Positions 35,072 to 46,606 of a stretch of DNA of 64,000 nucleotides are shown piece by piece (position 1 is the first letter of the stretch; every line of letters starts with the position of its first letter). Made by a program: the position numbers and the translations under genes. Origin of the DNA: Nelumbo lutea (taxonomy: Eukaryota; Streptophyta; Magnoliopsida; Proteales; Nelumbonaceae); contig JAKGHH010000002.1 of NCBI GenBank assembly GCA_022828595.1, positions 104,839,254-104,903,253 on the forward strand, read 5' to 3'. The notes under the pieces are model-generated. The model did not search any database and was not told where the DNA came from. It was given only the letters and a program-made list of their open reading frames with translations.

Positions 35072-36706
35072 GTGCCTCTCACAATGGCACCTGTCATCGC
35101 CCCACTTCCTGCTACAGTCGGGACAACCTTCACCGAACCTTCGGTCATGCCCCTATTGGACAACCCGAACCAGCTGGAGGACGTGGTGCAGTGCATGAGG
35201 GCCATTCAGGCTCAAATGCAACAGTTCCAACAACTTCAACTCTATCAGCAGCACGTACTGCATCAGGTCTCCCAGTATCAATACCAGCAGTAGTTCCCCT
35301 AGCTGCCCCAACCTCAACTTCAGCAGCCTCAGCTCTCGCCTCAGCGCCTAGCTTCGCAACAAGCCAAATCTCACCACTAGAACGAGCACTCCGGCCGAGG
35401 AGAGGCCCCCCAAAACCTCCCAAAAAACCAGGCCTCCCCCCACGGCAGACGGGAGAGACCGGCTACCCCGATCTCATCGCGGGCGGATAGGTCAGGAGGA
35501 CCCCGGCTGGGCAGGTTTACGTCGCCCCGGCAGTCGAAGCTTGGGACCCCGATCCTAGAGAACTAGTTCGAAATCATAGCAGCAGACTCCAGGCAAGCTC
35601 CTTCCATCCATAGCCATCACCAGCGAACCGAGCTACCCCCGATGCAAACAGTCCTGGATAACACGGAAGTGAGCAGCACAAATGCCAAGCCCGTCAGGAA
35701 GCAGAAGCGCCGACATCGAGCTCGTCGATCTGTCACCTGCGATTTGCCTGAGCCCATGGGCAAGGAGGAGGTAGGCTCGGCCGAAGCCGAAACTCCCCTT
35801 CTTTCAGTTCCGTCCCCCCTGTCTTCCGAACTTTTGGCAGTCTCGATGCCCAAGGATTTCAAGCTCCCTCCTCTTGATAAGTACAACAGGTCGTTTGACC
35901 CAAATGATCACGTAGATGCCTTTCAGTCACAAATGCACCTAGCGCGAGCCAGCGAGTCGTGCATGTGCATGGTCTTCTCCACTACTTTTAGGGGAGCAGC
36001 CAGCACGTGGTACCAGAACTTGGCGCCCGGGTCAATAAAGAGTTGGGCGCAGTTCGCACAAGCGTTCACGTCGCACTTCGTCACCAGCAAGCAGTGCCCG
36101 CGAACTGAAGAAAGCATCTTCAACATAGCACAAAGGGAGGGAGAGTCCATCATGAGTTATATCAAGCGGTTCAATGACTCTTGTATTCAGATACCGCACC
36201 CGGATCCCGCCGTACGCCTAGCAGTGGCCAAGAAGGGCGTGAAGCACAAGGAGTTCAAGTGGCACATGGTCGTCAACCAACCCGCGACTATAACCGAGTT
36301 TCTAAAGCATGCGGATAAATTCATAGCCACTGAAGAAGAGATCAACCAGAAGGGGGAGGGCGCACCAGAAAAAAGAAAAAGAGAAGAGTCATCCAGTCAA
36401 GCAGACACCCGAAGAAAAAAGGAAACAGTTCGAGGTGCGAAGCCGGGTCAATTGTTCTGAGCTCCTACACCGGACCGAGCTGATTACACCCCACTGAACG
36501 CGAAGCGGGCCAAAATCTTGATGGCAATCAAGGATGCCCCATATGTGAAGTGGCCACCCCGTCTGAAAGGGAACCCCAATGAAAGAAATAAGAGTTTGTA
36601 TTGTAGTTTTCACTAAGACCACGGTCACAGCACCGAAAGCTGTAAAAACCTCCGCGATGAGATAGAGGAGCTCATCCGTCGTGGATATTTGAGAAACTTT
36701 GTACAA

Positions 36707-36770
<64 letters not shown>

Positions 36771-37790
36771 GTAGTAGAGCACATCGGCAAGGGGAGCACG
36801 ACAAAGACGCTCCGGAATCCAGCAGCAGTCTGGCCAAACAACCGCAGAGGCAGCCTCTGGAGGAGAGGTCGGTTCGAGGAACCATCCACATGATAGTAGG
36901 AGGTTTTATCGTTGCGGGTTGCACCTCAGCAGCAGCTCGGGCGTCAGTTTGTGAGGTCGCCCGGGAAGAGCAGAACCCCCCAAAGCGGCCGAAGATGGGA
37001 GACCCAATTCTCTTCATAGAAGACGATGCGCGAGGGGTCCACTACCCCCATGATGATGCACTCGTGATAAAGCTAAGGATCAACGACTTCGAGGTCAGGC
37101 ATGTACTCGTGGACTCAGGCAGCTCGGCCAACATCCTCTTTAAAGCTGCATTCGACCAGCTACAGTTGCAGAGAAGCAATCTGAGGCCTACGGACACCCC
37201 CTTAGTGGGCTTCAGCAGGGAGGAAGTCCACCCCCTAGCAGTACCTATAGAGATCGACACGTGGCCTTGTGTGGTTAGATTCGAACACAACTTCCTGGTG
37301 GTAGAGACCCCCTCTCCCTACAATGCCATAATAGGTCGACCAATCACACATGTCCTACGGGCGGTGGTCTCCACTTACCACTTGGCTATGAAATTCCCAA
37401 CAGATTTCGGTGTGGGAGTAGCGTGGGGCGACCAGTTCGAGTCCCGCAAGTGCTACGTTGCCGCCCTAAAGGGAAAAACCAAGGTAGCCAATGACCTCGA
37501 ACTGGAACGACCCACGGAGCAAGGCGATGAGCGAGCCGCGCCCACGGAAGAAACAGTCGCAGTCCCGACCTCAACAGTAGACCCAACTCGGAAGCTTCAG
37601 ATCGGCGCTTCCGTCCAGGAGCCCTTATGATCCAAACCGGTAAGTTCTTTAGTTCAAAATTTAGATATTTTTGCATGGTTCGCAGTAGAAATGCCCAGTA
37701 TAGACCCCGGACTCATAACTCACAAGTTGAACACTGATCCTGTAGTTAGGCACGTTAGACAAAAGAAACGCAACCTAGCCCCAGAACGGT
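35072..37790 (+). pseudogene. Gypsy 2 gag-protease and start of pol, one frame with nonsense codons
   Basis: A single reading frame. In order: a Gln-rich N-terminus, gag core (36000-36350, W-Y-Q-N-L-A-P-G-S-I, F-T-S-H-F), a CCHH-like knuckle near 36595 (Y-C-S-F-H then D-H-G-H-S-T-E-S-C), a poly-Asn run, and aspartic protease (37100-37400) with V-L-V-D-S-G-S-S-A-N-I-L-F. It then runs into the linker before RT (D-I-F-A-W-F, Q-K-K-R). The frame is broken by TAG at 35291, 35300, 35378 and 35564, TGA at 36458, TAA at 36614 and TGA at 37628, but I see no frameshift before about 37790. Two of the TAGs stand in a Gln-rich context. Confidence 0.85.
36706..36771 (+). repeat. (AAT)22 microsatellite inside the gag-protease frame
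   Basis: About 22 AAT repeats, in frame, encode a run of Asn between the gag knuckle and the protease. The unit of three leaves the frame intact. Confidence 0.95.
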
Positions 37791-38640
37791 GGAAAGCGAG
37801 AAGTCCAATACTTGAGCTGGGTAGCCAACCCCGTCCTGGTAAAGAAGGCCAACAGCAAGTGGCACATGTGCGTCGACTACACCGACCTGAATCGGGCTTG
37901 CCCAAAAGACTGCTTCCCACTCCCCTGAATTCACCGTTTGGTGGACGTGACCTCAGGGCATGAGTTGCTCAGTTTCTTGGATGCCTATTCGGGCTATTAC
38001 CAGATCAAGATGGACCCGACAGATGAAGAAAAAATTGCCTTCATCATAGAGTTTGGCCTCTACTGTTACAAGGTTATAACCTTCGGGTTGAACGTAGGGG
38101 CAACCTTTCAGAGACTTGTAAATAAATTGTTTGCGCCATTAATCGGCAGAAAAGTAGAATGCTATGTTGACGACATGGTCGTCAAAACTCAAATTCTCAT
38201 ATGAATTAATACAAGACTTGCATTCTATTTTTGAAATTTTACGTAAGCTTAACATGAGATTAAATCCGAACAAGTGTGTGTTCGGCGTGACCTCAGGTAA
38301 ATTCCTGTGATACATTGTTAACCGGTGTGGCATTGAAGCCAACCCGGATAAGGTTAAGGCCATCTTAGACATGAGACCGCCCCGTAAGTTGAAAGAGGTT
38401 CAAAGGCTGAATGGCTGCATAGCCGCCCTGAGCCGCTTCATGTCCAAATTGGCGGACCGCTGTCTGCCGTTCTTTAAGGCAATCAAGAGCAAAGGGTTCG
38501 AGTGGACCCAAGATTCTCAGCTCGCATTTGACAAGCTCAAGAATTACCTCTCTAGTGTGTTGATCTTAACCCGGCCCGAGGAGGGCGATATTTTAGAACT
38601 GTACCTCTCGGCGAGCAACGAAGTGGTCAGTCAGTACTAA
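37791..38640 (+). pseudogene. Gypsy 2 reverse transcriptase
   Basis: RT spread over frames. V-L-V-K-K-A-N-S-K-W and C-V-D-Y-T-D-L-N-R-A-C-P-K-D lie near 37845-37910. D-A-Y-S-G-Y-Y-Q-I-K-M lies near 37985. F-G-L-N-V-G-A-T-F-Q-R-L follows, then the catalytic Y-V-D-D-M-V-V-K near 38165, and the thumb/connection region (38371-38640). A frameshift with a small deletion lies near 37800, another frameshift near 38200, and a TGA near 38309. Both catalytic Asp are present but the chain is broken. Confidence 0.88.
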
Positions 38641-38690
38641 TAAAAGAAGTAGATTGGGTTCAATGACCCATCTAACATGTTAGTAAAGTA

Positions 38691-40817
38691 TTGCAGGGTA
38701 CAGAAATGAGATATCCAAAGATGGAGAAGCTAGCATACGCATTGATAATTGCAGCTTGGAAGCTCCACCCATACTTCCAAGCTCATACTCTTATCGTCCT
38801 TACTGACAAACCTTTGAGGCAAGTCTTGCTTAAGCCCGAGGTCTCTGGCCGATTGACGAAGTGGGCCATTGAGCTCAGCGAGTACGACCTCCAGTACAAG
38901 CCGTGGACTGCCATTAAGGCTCAAGCCTTAGCAGATTTCATAGCCGAATGCACATTCAGCTCCGAAGTTCCCAGTCCGGTCGAGCGCGAGGCTCCCCCCT
39001 CGGGTGAGCCCGGAGCTCCCGGATCGGTCGAGTACGAATCCCGTGTAGTAGTAGCCAGTGTGGCACCTCTCCTAGCTTGGCCAACCGTGCATTGGGATGA
39101 GGAGCCTTGGATCCTTTACGTAGATGGCTCCTCGAACCAACAGGACAGCGGTGCCAGAATAGTGATATACGGCCCAAGTGGCATAAAACTGGAGTACACG
39201 CTATGCTTCGAATTTGAGGCATCCAACAATGAAGCGGAATACAAGGCGTTGGTAGCTGGACTAGCTCTAGCTGGAGAAGTAAAAGCCAAGTACATCGTTA
39301 TCTGCAGCAACTCCTAGCTTGTGGTCAACCAGGTCACCGGCGAGTACGAAGCTCGCGAGCCAACTATGATCGCCTACTTAGCCAAAGTTAGAGAGGCCCT
39401 GCTCAATTTCCAGTCACACTTCATCTGACAGATCCCTAGGTCGAAGAACGCTGAGGCCGACGCCCTGTCCAAGTTAGCCAGCACTAGCGACATCACCATG
39501 AGAACCGTATACATAGAGGACCTGTCTCGGCCTAGCATTCTCAGGGGGGCAGAGGAGGTCGCTCCCGTCGTTCAAGCAAAGCTGAACAGGATTGACCCGC
39601 TCGCGAGCTTCTTGCTACACGGGAACCTCCCTGCAGACCGCAATGCAGCCAGAAGGGTGCAGTGCCAGGCAGCCAAATATGTCATAATAGACGAGCGGCT
39701 ATACAGGAGATCCTACACGCTCCCCTATCTGCGTTGCTTGCGACCCACTGAAGTCGAGCTCATACTCCGTGACATACATGAAGGTCTTTGTGGTGGGCAC
39801 TTGGGGGGCAGGGCCCTCGCCCAAAAGGCACTCCGACAAGGGTACTACTGGCCAATAATGAAAGCAGACACTATTGAGTTCGTCAAAAAATGTGACAAAT
39901 GCTAGAGACATGCCAATATTCACCACCAACCTACTACCAACCTCAAGTATCTCACCAGCCCGTGGCCCTTTGCGCAGTGGGACATTGATCTACTCGGGCC
40001 ATTCCTGCCAGCAACGGAAGGAAGAAAGTTCTTAGTAGTGGCGGTGGACTATTTTACCAAGTGGGTAGAAGTCGAGCCCCTCACGACGATCATGGCCCGA
40101 AATGTCCAAAACTTCTTTTGGAAGAGCATCGTATGTCATTTCGGACTACCTCGGGTATTGATTTCCGACAACGGCAAACAGTTCGAGGACATCAAATTTC
40201 AAGATTGGTGTAGAGACATGGGGATCCAACAGAACTTTACTTCAGTCGCGCACCCTCAAGCAAACGGTCAGGCAGACGTCACGAACAGAGCCATCCTCCG
40301 CAGACTAAAAGCACGGCTGGACTAAGCTAAAGGATTGTGGGCAAATGAACTACCTAGTGCCTTATGGGCCTACTGAACCACGGAGAAGACCGCCACGGGA
40401 GAAACACCCTTCAATCTCACCTATGGCACTGAAGCAGTGATTCCCGCAGAGATCGAAGTACCTACGATGCACCTAGAAGCATACAGCGATCAAACGAACG
40501 AAGATGAGCTACATACCAACCTCGACCTACTCGACAAAGTGAGGGACCTCGCGTACATTAGGACCGCAGCCTACCAACAGAGAGTAGCTCGGTACCATAA
40601 CGCCAAGGTCAAGAGGCGAAACCTCCGTGTTGGCGACTTGGCCCTTCGTAAAGTTATGGTGCCTAAGCCCGGTGCTGGCAAGATTGGGTCCAACTGGGAA
40701 GGTCCTTACCGAGTGAAACGAGTGCTCGGGGAAGGAACATATGAACTCGAGACCCTCAAAGGGAAACAAGTACCTCGGGCATGGAATATTGTCAACCTGA
40801 GGCAATATTACCTGTAA
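38691..40817 (+). pseudogene. Gypsy 2 RNase H, second RNase H and integrase, one frame with five stops
   Basis: A single 709-codon frame. The end of the Gypsy RNase H (D-K-P-L-R-Q-V-L, S-E-Y-D-L-Q-Y) is followed by an archaeal-type RNase H with L-Y-V-D-G-S-S-N near 39115 and N-N-E-A-E-Y-K-A-L near 39225, ending in A-D-A-L-S-K-L-A. Integrase follows: H-x3-H and C-D-K-C near 39775-39900, D-I-D-L-L-G-P near 39985, D-N-G-K-Q-F near 40170, and the C-terminal L-R-V-G-D-L and N-W-E-G-P-Y. The frame is interrupted only by TAG 39315, TGA 39426, TAG 39903, TAA 40323 and TGA 40374, and by no frameshift. Confidence 0.88.
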
Positions 40818-40826
40818 AACTTCAAG

Positions 40827-41000
40827 AGCAGACCACGAGTCCCTCCCAAAGCCTAAGAGCCAGAATACCGAGCTAACATGACCTTGGCACAAGAAGAACC
40901 TAGTTGCCACTTCGGCCTAGGAGAAATCCAGGAGTGGACTACGGGTCCCTCCCAAAGCCTAAGGGCCAAAACGCCGAGCTGACAAAGACCTCGGCGTGAA
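40827..41000. repeat. Diverged direct repeat after the Gypsy 2 integrase
   Basis: Two copies of about 65 bp (about 40832-40893 and 40936-41000) share GTCCCTCCCAAAGCCTAAG, GCCGAGCT or ACCGAGCT, and ACCT(C/T)GGC. Non-coding. Confidence 0.75.
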
Positions 41001-41449
41001 AAAACGACAATGGCAAAGGAAAGGTATGAAACATTTAAAGCGTAAGTAGTTCGGGTTTAAACCCCTCGAAGCATAGTTCATCCCGATACGTTGGTTGAAC
41101 TGAGAAACAGCCAACCGATGCTTAGTTTGGGCATATGCTGCAATCACTCCGTGATATAGCACGCGGGCCTTAAAAGTGACAAATCGGGATAACGCCTACC
41201 GAAGGGCACTACTTCAAGTATGTAACTTTAATAGTTCAAGTGATGAGATTGCTTTAGTAAAAATAAAGGAAGTCCATCATACTCAGAAGGAAGAAACTTT
41301 CATTCATTCAAAAAAAAATGAATGACAAGTGCAATAACCGAGCTAAACAGCTCGGGCAAGGTTCCATCACCATAGGGCACAACTGCCCAACTGAACTTGT
41401 GAAAGACAGGGTTTATGGCACCCAGGGGCCACAGAAGCCCAGAGAAACG

Positions 41450-43490
41450 CCACCTCAAGAATCCGCCTCCTCATCCTCCAGGGAATCGGACTCGATTTCA
41501 TCCGCCTGGTCCGCTGTCTCAGGAGACAGACCCTTCATAGTAATGCCATTGAGGTTGAGCCCGGAAAACTTCTTCCGAACCAGCCACCGGCAGAGCTTAA
41601 ACCTCGAGCGGTATGAACCCGAACCATACTCCGCCTGGAGGTCATGAAATTCCTGGGAGTCTTTAAAATCCCAGATCGCTTTCTCTCGCTCAGCCTCCAC
41701 CATCAGATCAAGTTTCGGGTCCGGTTCAGAAGACTGGACTCCAAGTCCCGCACCTGCTGCCTGAGAAGCTCCCTCTCCCCCGCCATCCTCGATGACTCCT
41801 CCCTGTAGCGTGCGCTCTCTTTAGTAGGCCGAGCGATCTGAGCTTCCTGGTCATGGACAAGCAGCTCCTGAGACTCGCTCCCCTTGCGTGTGTGCTGGAG
41901 CTCGCCCCGGACCCGGTCGAGCTTGACCTGGAGCCTCTGGTTAGTAGCACGCTAGTCGAGAGCGTCAACGCAATGGATGTGCATCTGGAGAGCCATGGCA
42001 TGAATGGAAAAATTTACCTGTCGGCAAGAAAGGAAGATCAGAAGACAGCGGAAAAGGGAAAAAGAAGAGAAGAGGGAAGGTCACTTACCACCATATAGTG
42101 AGCAAAGGCGAACGCAGATAAATCCCCAGGCTCCTTGTTTCCCCACTGAGCGGTTTCATCATTGGTAACCTCTTTCCGGCTCCTCCATCGAGCTACCAGA
42201 TAATCATTTATCCCCTCCCAGTTTCCCACTGGGAATCGGGGGTAAGGACGGGGCTAAAGGGGGTTGAAGGATGCCTTCCCTGACTAAGGGAGTTTGCTCC
42301 CCCCACGGTTAGCCCCACTAGTCCCCTCAGGGGGGCATCGGAACCTCGGGCGAAGGAGAGGGAAGGACCGACTCGGCGGACCTGAACTCAGTGCTCCCCA
42401 AAGGCGGGGTTCGGTCAAGGCGCGTCCTCTTCGCTTGGCATCTCTGGCTGCTCGAGAGAAAGCGGCACAAATCAGCACTAGACATGATGGCTGCCACAAG
42501 ACCACAAGGTATTAGTCCGATAATAAGACAATGCATGTGTACACAAGTCGCAAGGCACTATGCGACCTAAAAGACCGACCTACCCGGGCTCAAGCCTGCC
42601 TGCACGAGCTTCTCCTCGGCTAAGTAGTCTGAGCAATGGAAGCCTACCGACGCCCAGGACAGCATCGTTTTTCGAGTCTCAGGGTCCAGCTCGGCCCCGG
42701 GGTCCTGGACAGCGCCCCTCCAAGCAGTAGGAAAGGGCCACCCCTCGGGGTTACGGACCACAAAATAGTCCCGCTTCCAGGCGGGAATCTTATTCGGCAG
42801 CTCGTATAAGAGCTTATAGCCCGATGGGGGAGAGGTAATAAAAACGCCTCTCCGGAGGAACCCTAGGAGCAGCATTCTTTATACAAAGGATAGAAGCAAA
42901 AATATCAAGATCTAAAGGGAGACAGTATTCGTAACACAAAGATATAGTCCCAACCATGTTTCGAATGGTGTTGGGATGAAGTTGGTCAATGGTGACGTTA
43001 AAATGATTTAGCATCTCCACTATCAAGGGGTGCAGGGGGAGACGCAAACCGGCCTCGAGCTATTCCTGAAAAATTACTATGTCATTGGGACCATGCTCCC
43101 AAGGGAAGTTGCCAGTAGGGAGGCTATAAACCAGGTCCCTACGAAGACGAAAGTAGCGGATCAGAGACCTAAGTCTCTCCGCTGTCATTAAGGAGGGGCC
43201 AAAAGTATCAGGCTCCCTTCCCCTATAAGTATATGTCGTGTCGCCAGAGGCTTCCCAAGCCTCCAAAGCATGCTCCCAGGCTCCCCCGGAACTCGAGGGA
43301 GCATCATCATCTTGGCTATCGCCCCTGCGATAGGCATGACGTGGGTACCCGGACATGGCTGACGGCAATTGGGACTCACCAGAGTAAGACGGAATGAAGC
43401 TGAGGAACTCAAGTAAGCTAGGCGAAGTATGCAACCTCAGAATCCAAAGGATGGCGTGGAAGAAGGTAGGGCCTGAGGGGGGCACCTAGT
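41450..43490 (-). pseudogene. Antisense ORF of Gypsy 2 (Tat-lineage accessory protein)
   Basis: Minus strand, opposite to gag-pol, between integrase and the 3' LTR. Segments in order: 43485-43060 (Ser-rich start, L-R-S-L-I-R-Y-F-R-L), 43047-42830 (P-L-H-P-L-I-V-E-M-L-N-H-F and Q-L-H-P-N-T-I-R), 42830-42575 (S-P-P-S-G-Y-K-L-L-Y-E and W-K-R-D-Y-F-V-V), about 42000-41710 (Gln/Glu/Arg-rich coiled coil) and 41703-41455 (D-F-K-D-S-Q-E-F, L-V-R-K-K-F, acidic tail). Breaks between the pieces are single frameshifts or stops, or possibly introns. The function of this protein in Tat elements is not known. Confidence 0.72.
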
Positions 43491-43828
43491 TATAGCCCCC
43501 GCCCTTTCAACTAATGGCCCGGATCAAAGCAGATCCAACGGTCCGTAGATTTCCTGACTGCACGCCTCCTGAAAACTGAAGGCGATTGGCGGAACATCTT
43601 CCACAATTGAGGTAGACGCAGCCGCACGACGTTCGAAATTGAAGGCCACCTCAGCACGTTTTCAGAATCCGAAAAGTTAGGGAAGACAAGAAGATCTCTT
43701 GATTCCCGCGAACGCATTTAATAGGGGTAGTCAATCAAGTTTGAATTTCGATCAAATCAGGCCATCGTGCTTCATAAACTCCCCACGCTAAGGCAATACT
43801 CTTAGCCCGAGAAGTGGAGGGCAATTGA

Positions 43829-44607
43829 TGAAGGGTGATTTGACCCGATCTATGAAACAGCGACACGTGGACATTGACCAGACATAAGCCACAGCTCAAC
43901 ATCGTGGTCCGGTATAGCTAAGTAACAGGCCCCCAAAGGAATATTCTGAGGCAACTTCAGCTCGCAAGCTAAGAAAACCAACTCGCCCGAACTCCCAAGC
44001 AGACAAGTCATCCCGAAGAAGTCTACTAATGACACTCCTGAAGCATTCCTAGCTCGCTACAAAGTAGCTCGCGAATGGATTGTACGAGCATTCCGCAAGA
44101 AGCTTCTATCTGACAGGCCATACCAGTCAGACTGCTCCATATCCCCTACTGATGGTGTAGTCCCTATCCTTTCGGCAGTCTGCACCCACATCTCTCAATA
44201 GGTGGAGGCGTGCCTGTCACCTTGGAGATGTGTCACTTGCCTAGGTAAAGAGTACGTCCCAATGGCCACCTGCGTAGCCCTGGCAGGTAACGACTGTGGC
44301 AGGAGATCCGGTGACGGTTACGCCCAATCCCCCAAGGAGTGCCCCTATAAAAGCCCTCAGGGCAGAGGAGAAACTTCTTCTGGAGATATAGACCAAAAAA
44401 TCTCTTGAGTACAGGAACACAGCGCGACCTACACTCTTAGCCCTCGTTTTTCCTTTCATTTCCCGCACACATTACTAACTTAAGCATCGGAGTATTCCCA
44501 CCAGGTAAACCCCCGGGAATCCTTCCTTTCATCTTCTCAGGTCCCGTCCGTTGCTAGCAAAGAGCCAGTCAGCAGTTAGCTAGGAGTGCCCGGATCGCGC
44601 TACATCA
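43829..44607 (+). repeat. 3' LTR of Gypsy 2
   Basis: 779 bp, TGAAGGGTG...CTACATCA, with TATA box at 44346. It carries about 58 bp (near 44110-44169) that the 5' LTR lacks, and lacks about 47 bp that the 5' LTR has. Confidence 0.93.
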
Positions 44608-45480
44608 GATTTGTATTGAGATGTTTCTTCAAAGAGTTTGCTTTTGAGATAAAAACGAAATTTGTAGAATCTCTCTCTAGGGAATTTTGTGGTCTCAAAA
44701 AACATTTTTTTACCTAGTTGCACACATCCCTTTTTATAGCATCTGGACCTATGACAGATAAAGAAAATGTTAAATCCATCTGAACCTATGACAGATAAAG
44801 GTCCCATTGCTTTGACCACTTGCTCAATTCCATCCCCTATTTGGAGTATTAGCAATTCAGTCGCCTCCTCAGTGGTTAACTTTCTATGGATTAATCCATT
44901 GAGATCCAAATCCCCCGATTGGTCCAAGTTATAAATGGCTTTAATCTAATTTTTGAAAGATGTTGCCATCCCTCAGTTTTTTAGAAATTCAAGGGAATTC
45001 CTTTCCCTATAAAAATTTATGGACTGGTCGATGTATTCCCATCCCTCTCTCTTACCCAGATTTCTCTTAGATTTTAGTTACCACATCTATTCCTCTCTTT
45101 TCAACCACTTCAATTATCTACCCCATTGTTCACTTGTGGATGGGTTATTTTCATTTTCTAACTTTTGTGTCTCCTGATCAAGTTTGCACAACTTAGTTTT
45201 GATTTCCCCAAATTGGATCTTGTTCCAAGCTTTCAACCTCCCCTTGAAAAAAAAAAAAGAAAAAAAAAGAAAACTCCCCTTGCAAATCTTAAGTTTTGTT
45301 GTGAGGGGTAAACCAGCATAGTTATCACTCCGAAGGTCCTCAATTAGGTCCTTATATCCCTCCTTTGCCCACATTGATTGGAAGTGGAATTGTTTTGGTC
45401 CAGTCAATACCGTTGGAGAGGAGTCCATCTAGTTTATGCCACCATTCTGTTGATAAACCCCATCTAGTTTTCTTTTATGT
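44608..45480 (-). pseudogene. LINE 2, 5' half (right of the Tat insertion)
   Basis: Minus strand. 45428-45114 encodes the region between endonuclease and RT of plant L1 elements (F-H-F-Q-S-M-W, L-K-A-W-N-K-I-Q-F-G). The first 412 bp (44608-45019) duplicate 33692-34090 on the other side of the Tat element at about 95% identity. An A-rich run sits at 45247-45270. Confidence 0.78.
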
Positions 45481-46038
45481 TTTTTGTTTCCACCCTTTAG
45501 GTTTCACTAAGGCCTCATTCGCTTTTTGGTAAGTTACTTACCCAAGTAAGTGTAGTTCCTGGGTAAGTCTTTCCTTGGAAACACTTACCCAAGTAAGCGC
45601 ATTTACCCATTTTCTTTTATTTATCATGTAAATATTGTAATGACTATTTTAGTCATAAAAATCTATCATTAAAAGGGGCATTTTTGTCCCATTCAAGTGT
45701 TGGCAACTTTTCTCCTAGGTGGGAAAATTATTTATCCACCTAGGAGATGGGTATCACTTACCCAGGCAACCTAGGAAAATAAACTTTCCATGGTCCCACA
45801 TAAATCTGAAAAAAGAACATGAGATTCTTAGTTAATAGGAACCAAAATCCCATTGACCAAATTTCCCCCTCTCAAAATACAAAAAAAAAACAACGCCCCT
45901 AAGTGTATTGTGATCCTATTATGTCAATTTTAATTAGCGCATGATTTTGTATTAAGATTGTCAAATGGGGTGAAGATTTTTTGCCTAGGTTTCTGGATCC
46001 CCAATATTTACATGGGTCAGTGATGTCACTTAAGTCTC
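45481..46038. repeat. Palindrome-rich MITE-like sequence
   Basis: Repeats of ACTTACCCAAGTAAG around 45535-45600 and ACTTACCCAGG near 45757, with a hairpin of 12-bp arms (TCTCCTAGGTGG 45711-45722, CCACCTAGGAGA 45736-45747). No coding content; ends not fixed. Confidence 0.5.
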
Positions 46039-46240
46039 ATGAACTTGATATCTTTAGTTCTTTTGTCAGATACGAGTGAAGTCATCAATGTCCTCTCGGA
46101 TTGCAGTCCAAGGGTGGCTATAAAAATTAGAACTCTGGTTCGTGACATCCGTTTTGAGATTGGAACTGATTTAAAGATCCAATGGCCTAGAAGTGGAAAT
46201 CAAGCAGCTCATTTTTTAGCACTAAAAAATGTTATGGATA
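46039..46240 (+). pseudogene. LINE-type RNase H fragment
   Basis: Matches the plant RVT_3 RNase H family: S-E-V-I-N-V-L-S-D-C-S-P, V-R-D-I-R and the end motif N-Q-A-A-H-F-L-A. Only the C-terminal half is here. It could be from a LINE or a small RNase H-like gene. Confidence 0.6.
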
Positions 46241-46606
46241 TATTATTTATATTGTATTTTTGTAAATTTGTTATATTTTTTATTTTTTATAAAAACATGT
46301 ATATATATGATGAAAATAGTTAAAAAGAACTTGTACTTTTCTTTTGTTTTTACTTATTTAAATTGATATATCTTATTTTTCTTTTAATAATTTATTAATC
46401 TTTAAAGAAAACAAATCAATTCGAATCAGATCCAAATATTTATCAAATCTGATTGGATTGGATATGCGATTAATAGTGTCGGATCGAATTCGAATATATC
46501 CCGATTCGAATATGATCCAATCTGTTTGCATCCGTACTCCTGAGATAACTTGTTTCAATTGACAAGTTTGACAATTATTTCTCCCATTAGTACACTTAGC
46601 TTTAAG

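Larger units (their letters stand above)
34091..44607 (+). mobile_element. Gypsy 2: Tat-lineage LTR retrotransposon (10.5 kb)
   Basis: Plus-strand element with both LTRs (34091-34858; 43829-44607), a TTTGGCGCC primer site, gag, protease, RT, RNase H, a second archaeal-type RNase H, integrase, and an antisense ORF before the 3' LTR. The extra RNase H and the antisense ORF are features of the plant Tat clade (Grande, Retand and Ogre group). It splits LINE 2. Instead of a 5-bp target duplication it is flanked by about 400 bp of duplicated LINE. LTRs differ by two large indels. Confidence 0.92.

Noticed and set aside
36389..36893. Long hydrophobic ORFs with poly-Ile or poly-Leu runs
   Set aside because: They are other-frame readings of the (AAT)22 microsatellite and of the gag-protease frame.
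41318..43300. Plus-strand ORFs in 41.3-42.5 kb as genes
   Set aside because: They lie opposite the antisense ORF of the Tat element, which has the recognisable motifs and coiled coil; the plus-strand readings have none.
34091..44607. Endogenous plant virus (pararetrovirus) instead of a retrotransposon
   Set aside because: It has LTRs, a tRNA primer site, an integrase and the Gypsy domain order; no movement protein or coat-protein-type frame was seen.
46039..46323. Intact small RNase H gene
   Set aside because: Only the C-terminal half of the domain is present, with no start region or catalytic first half upstream.
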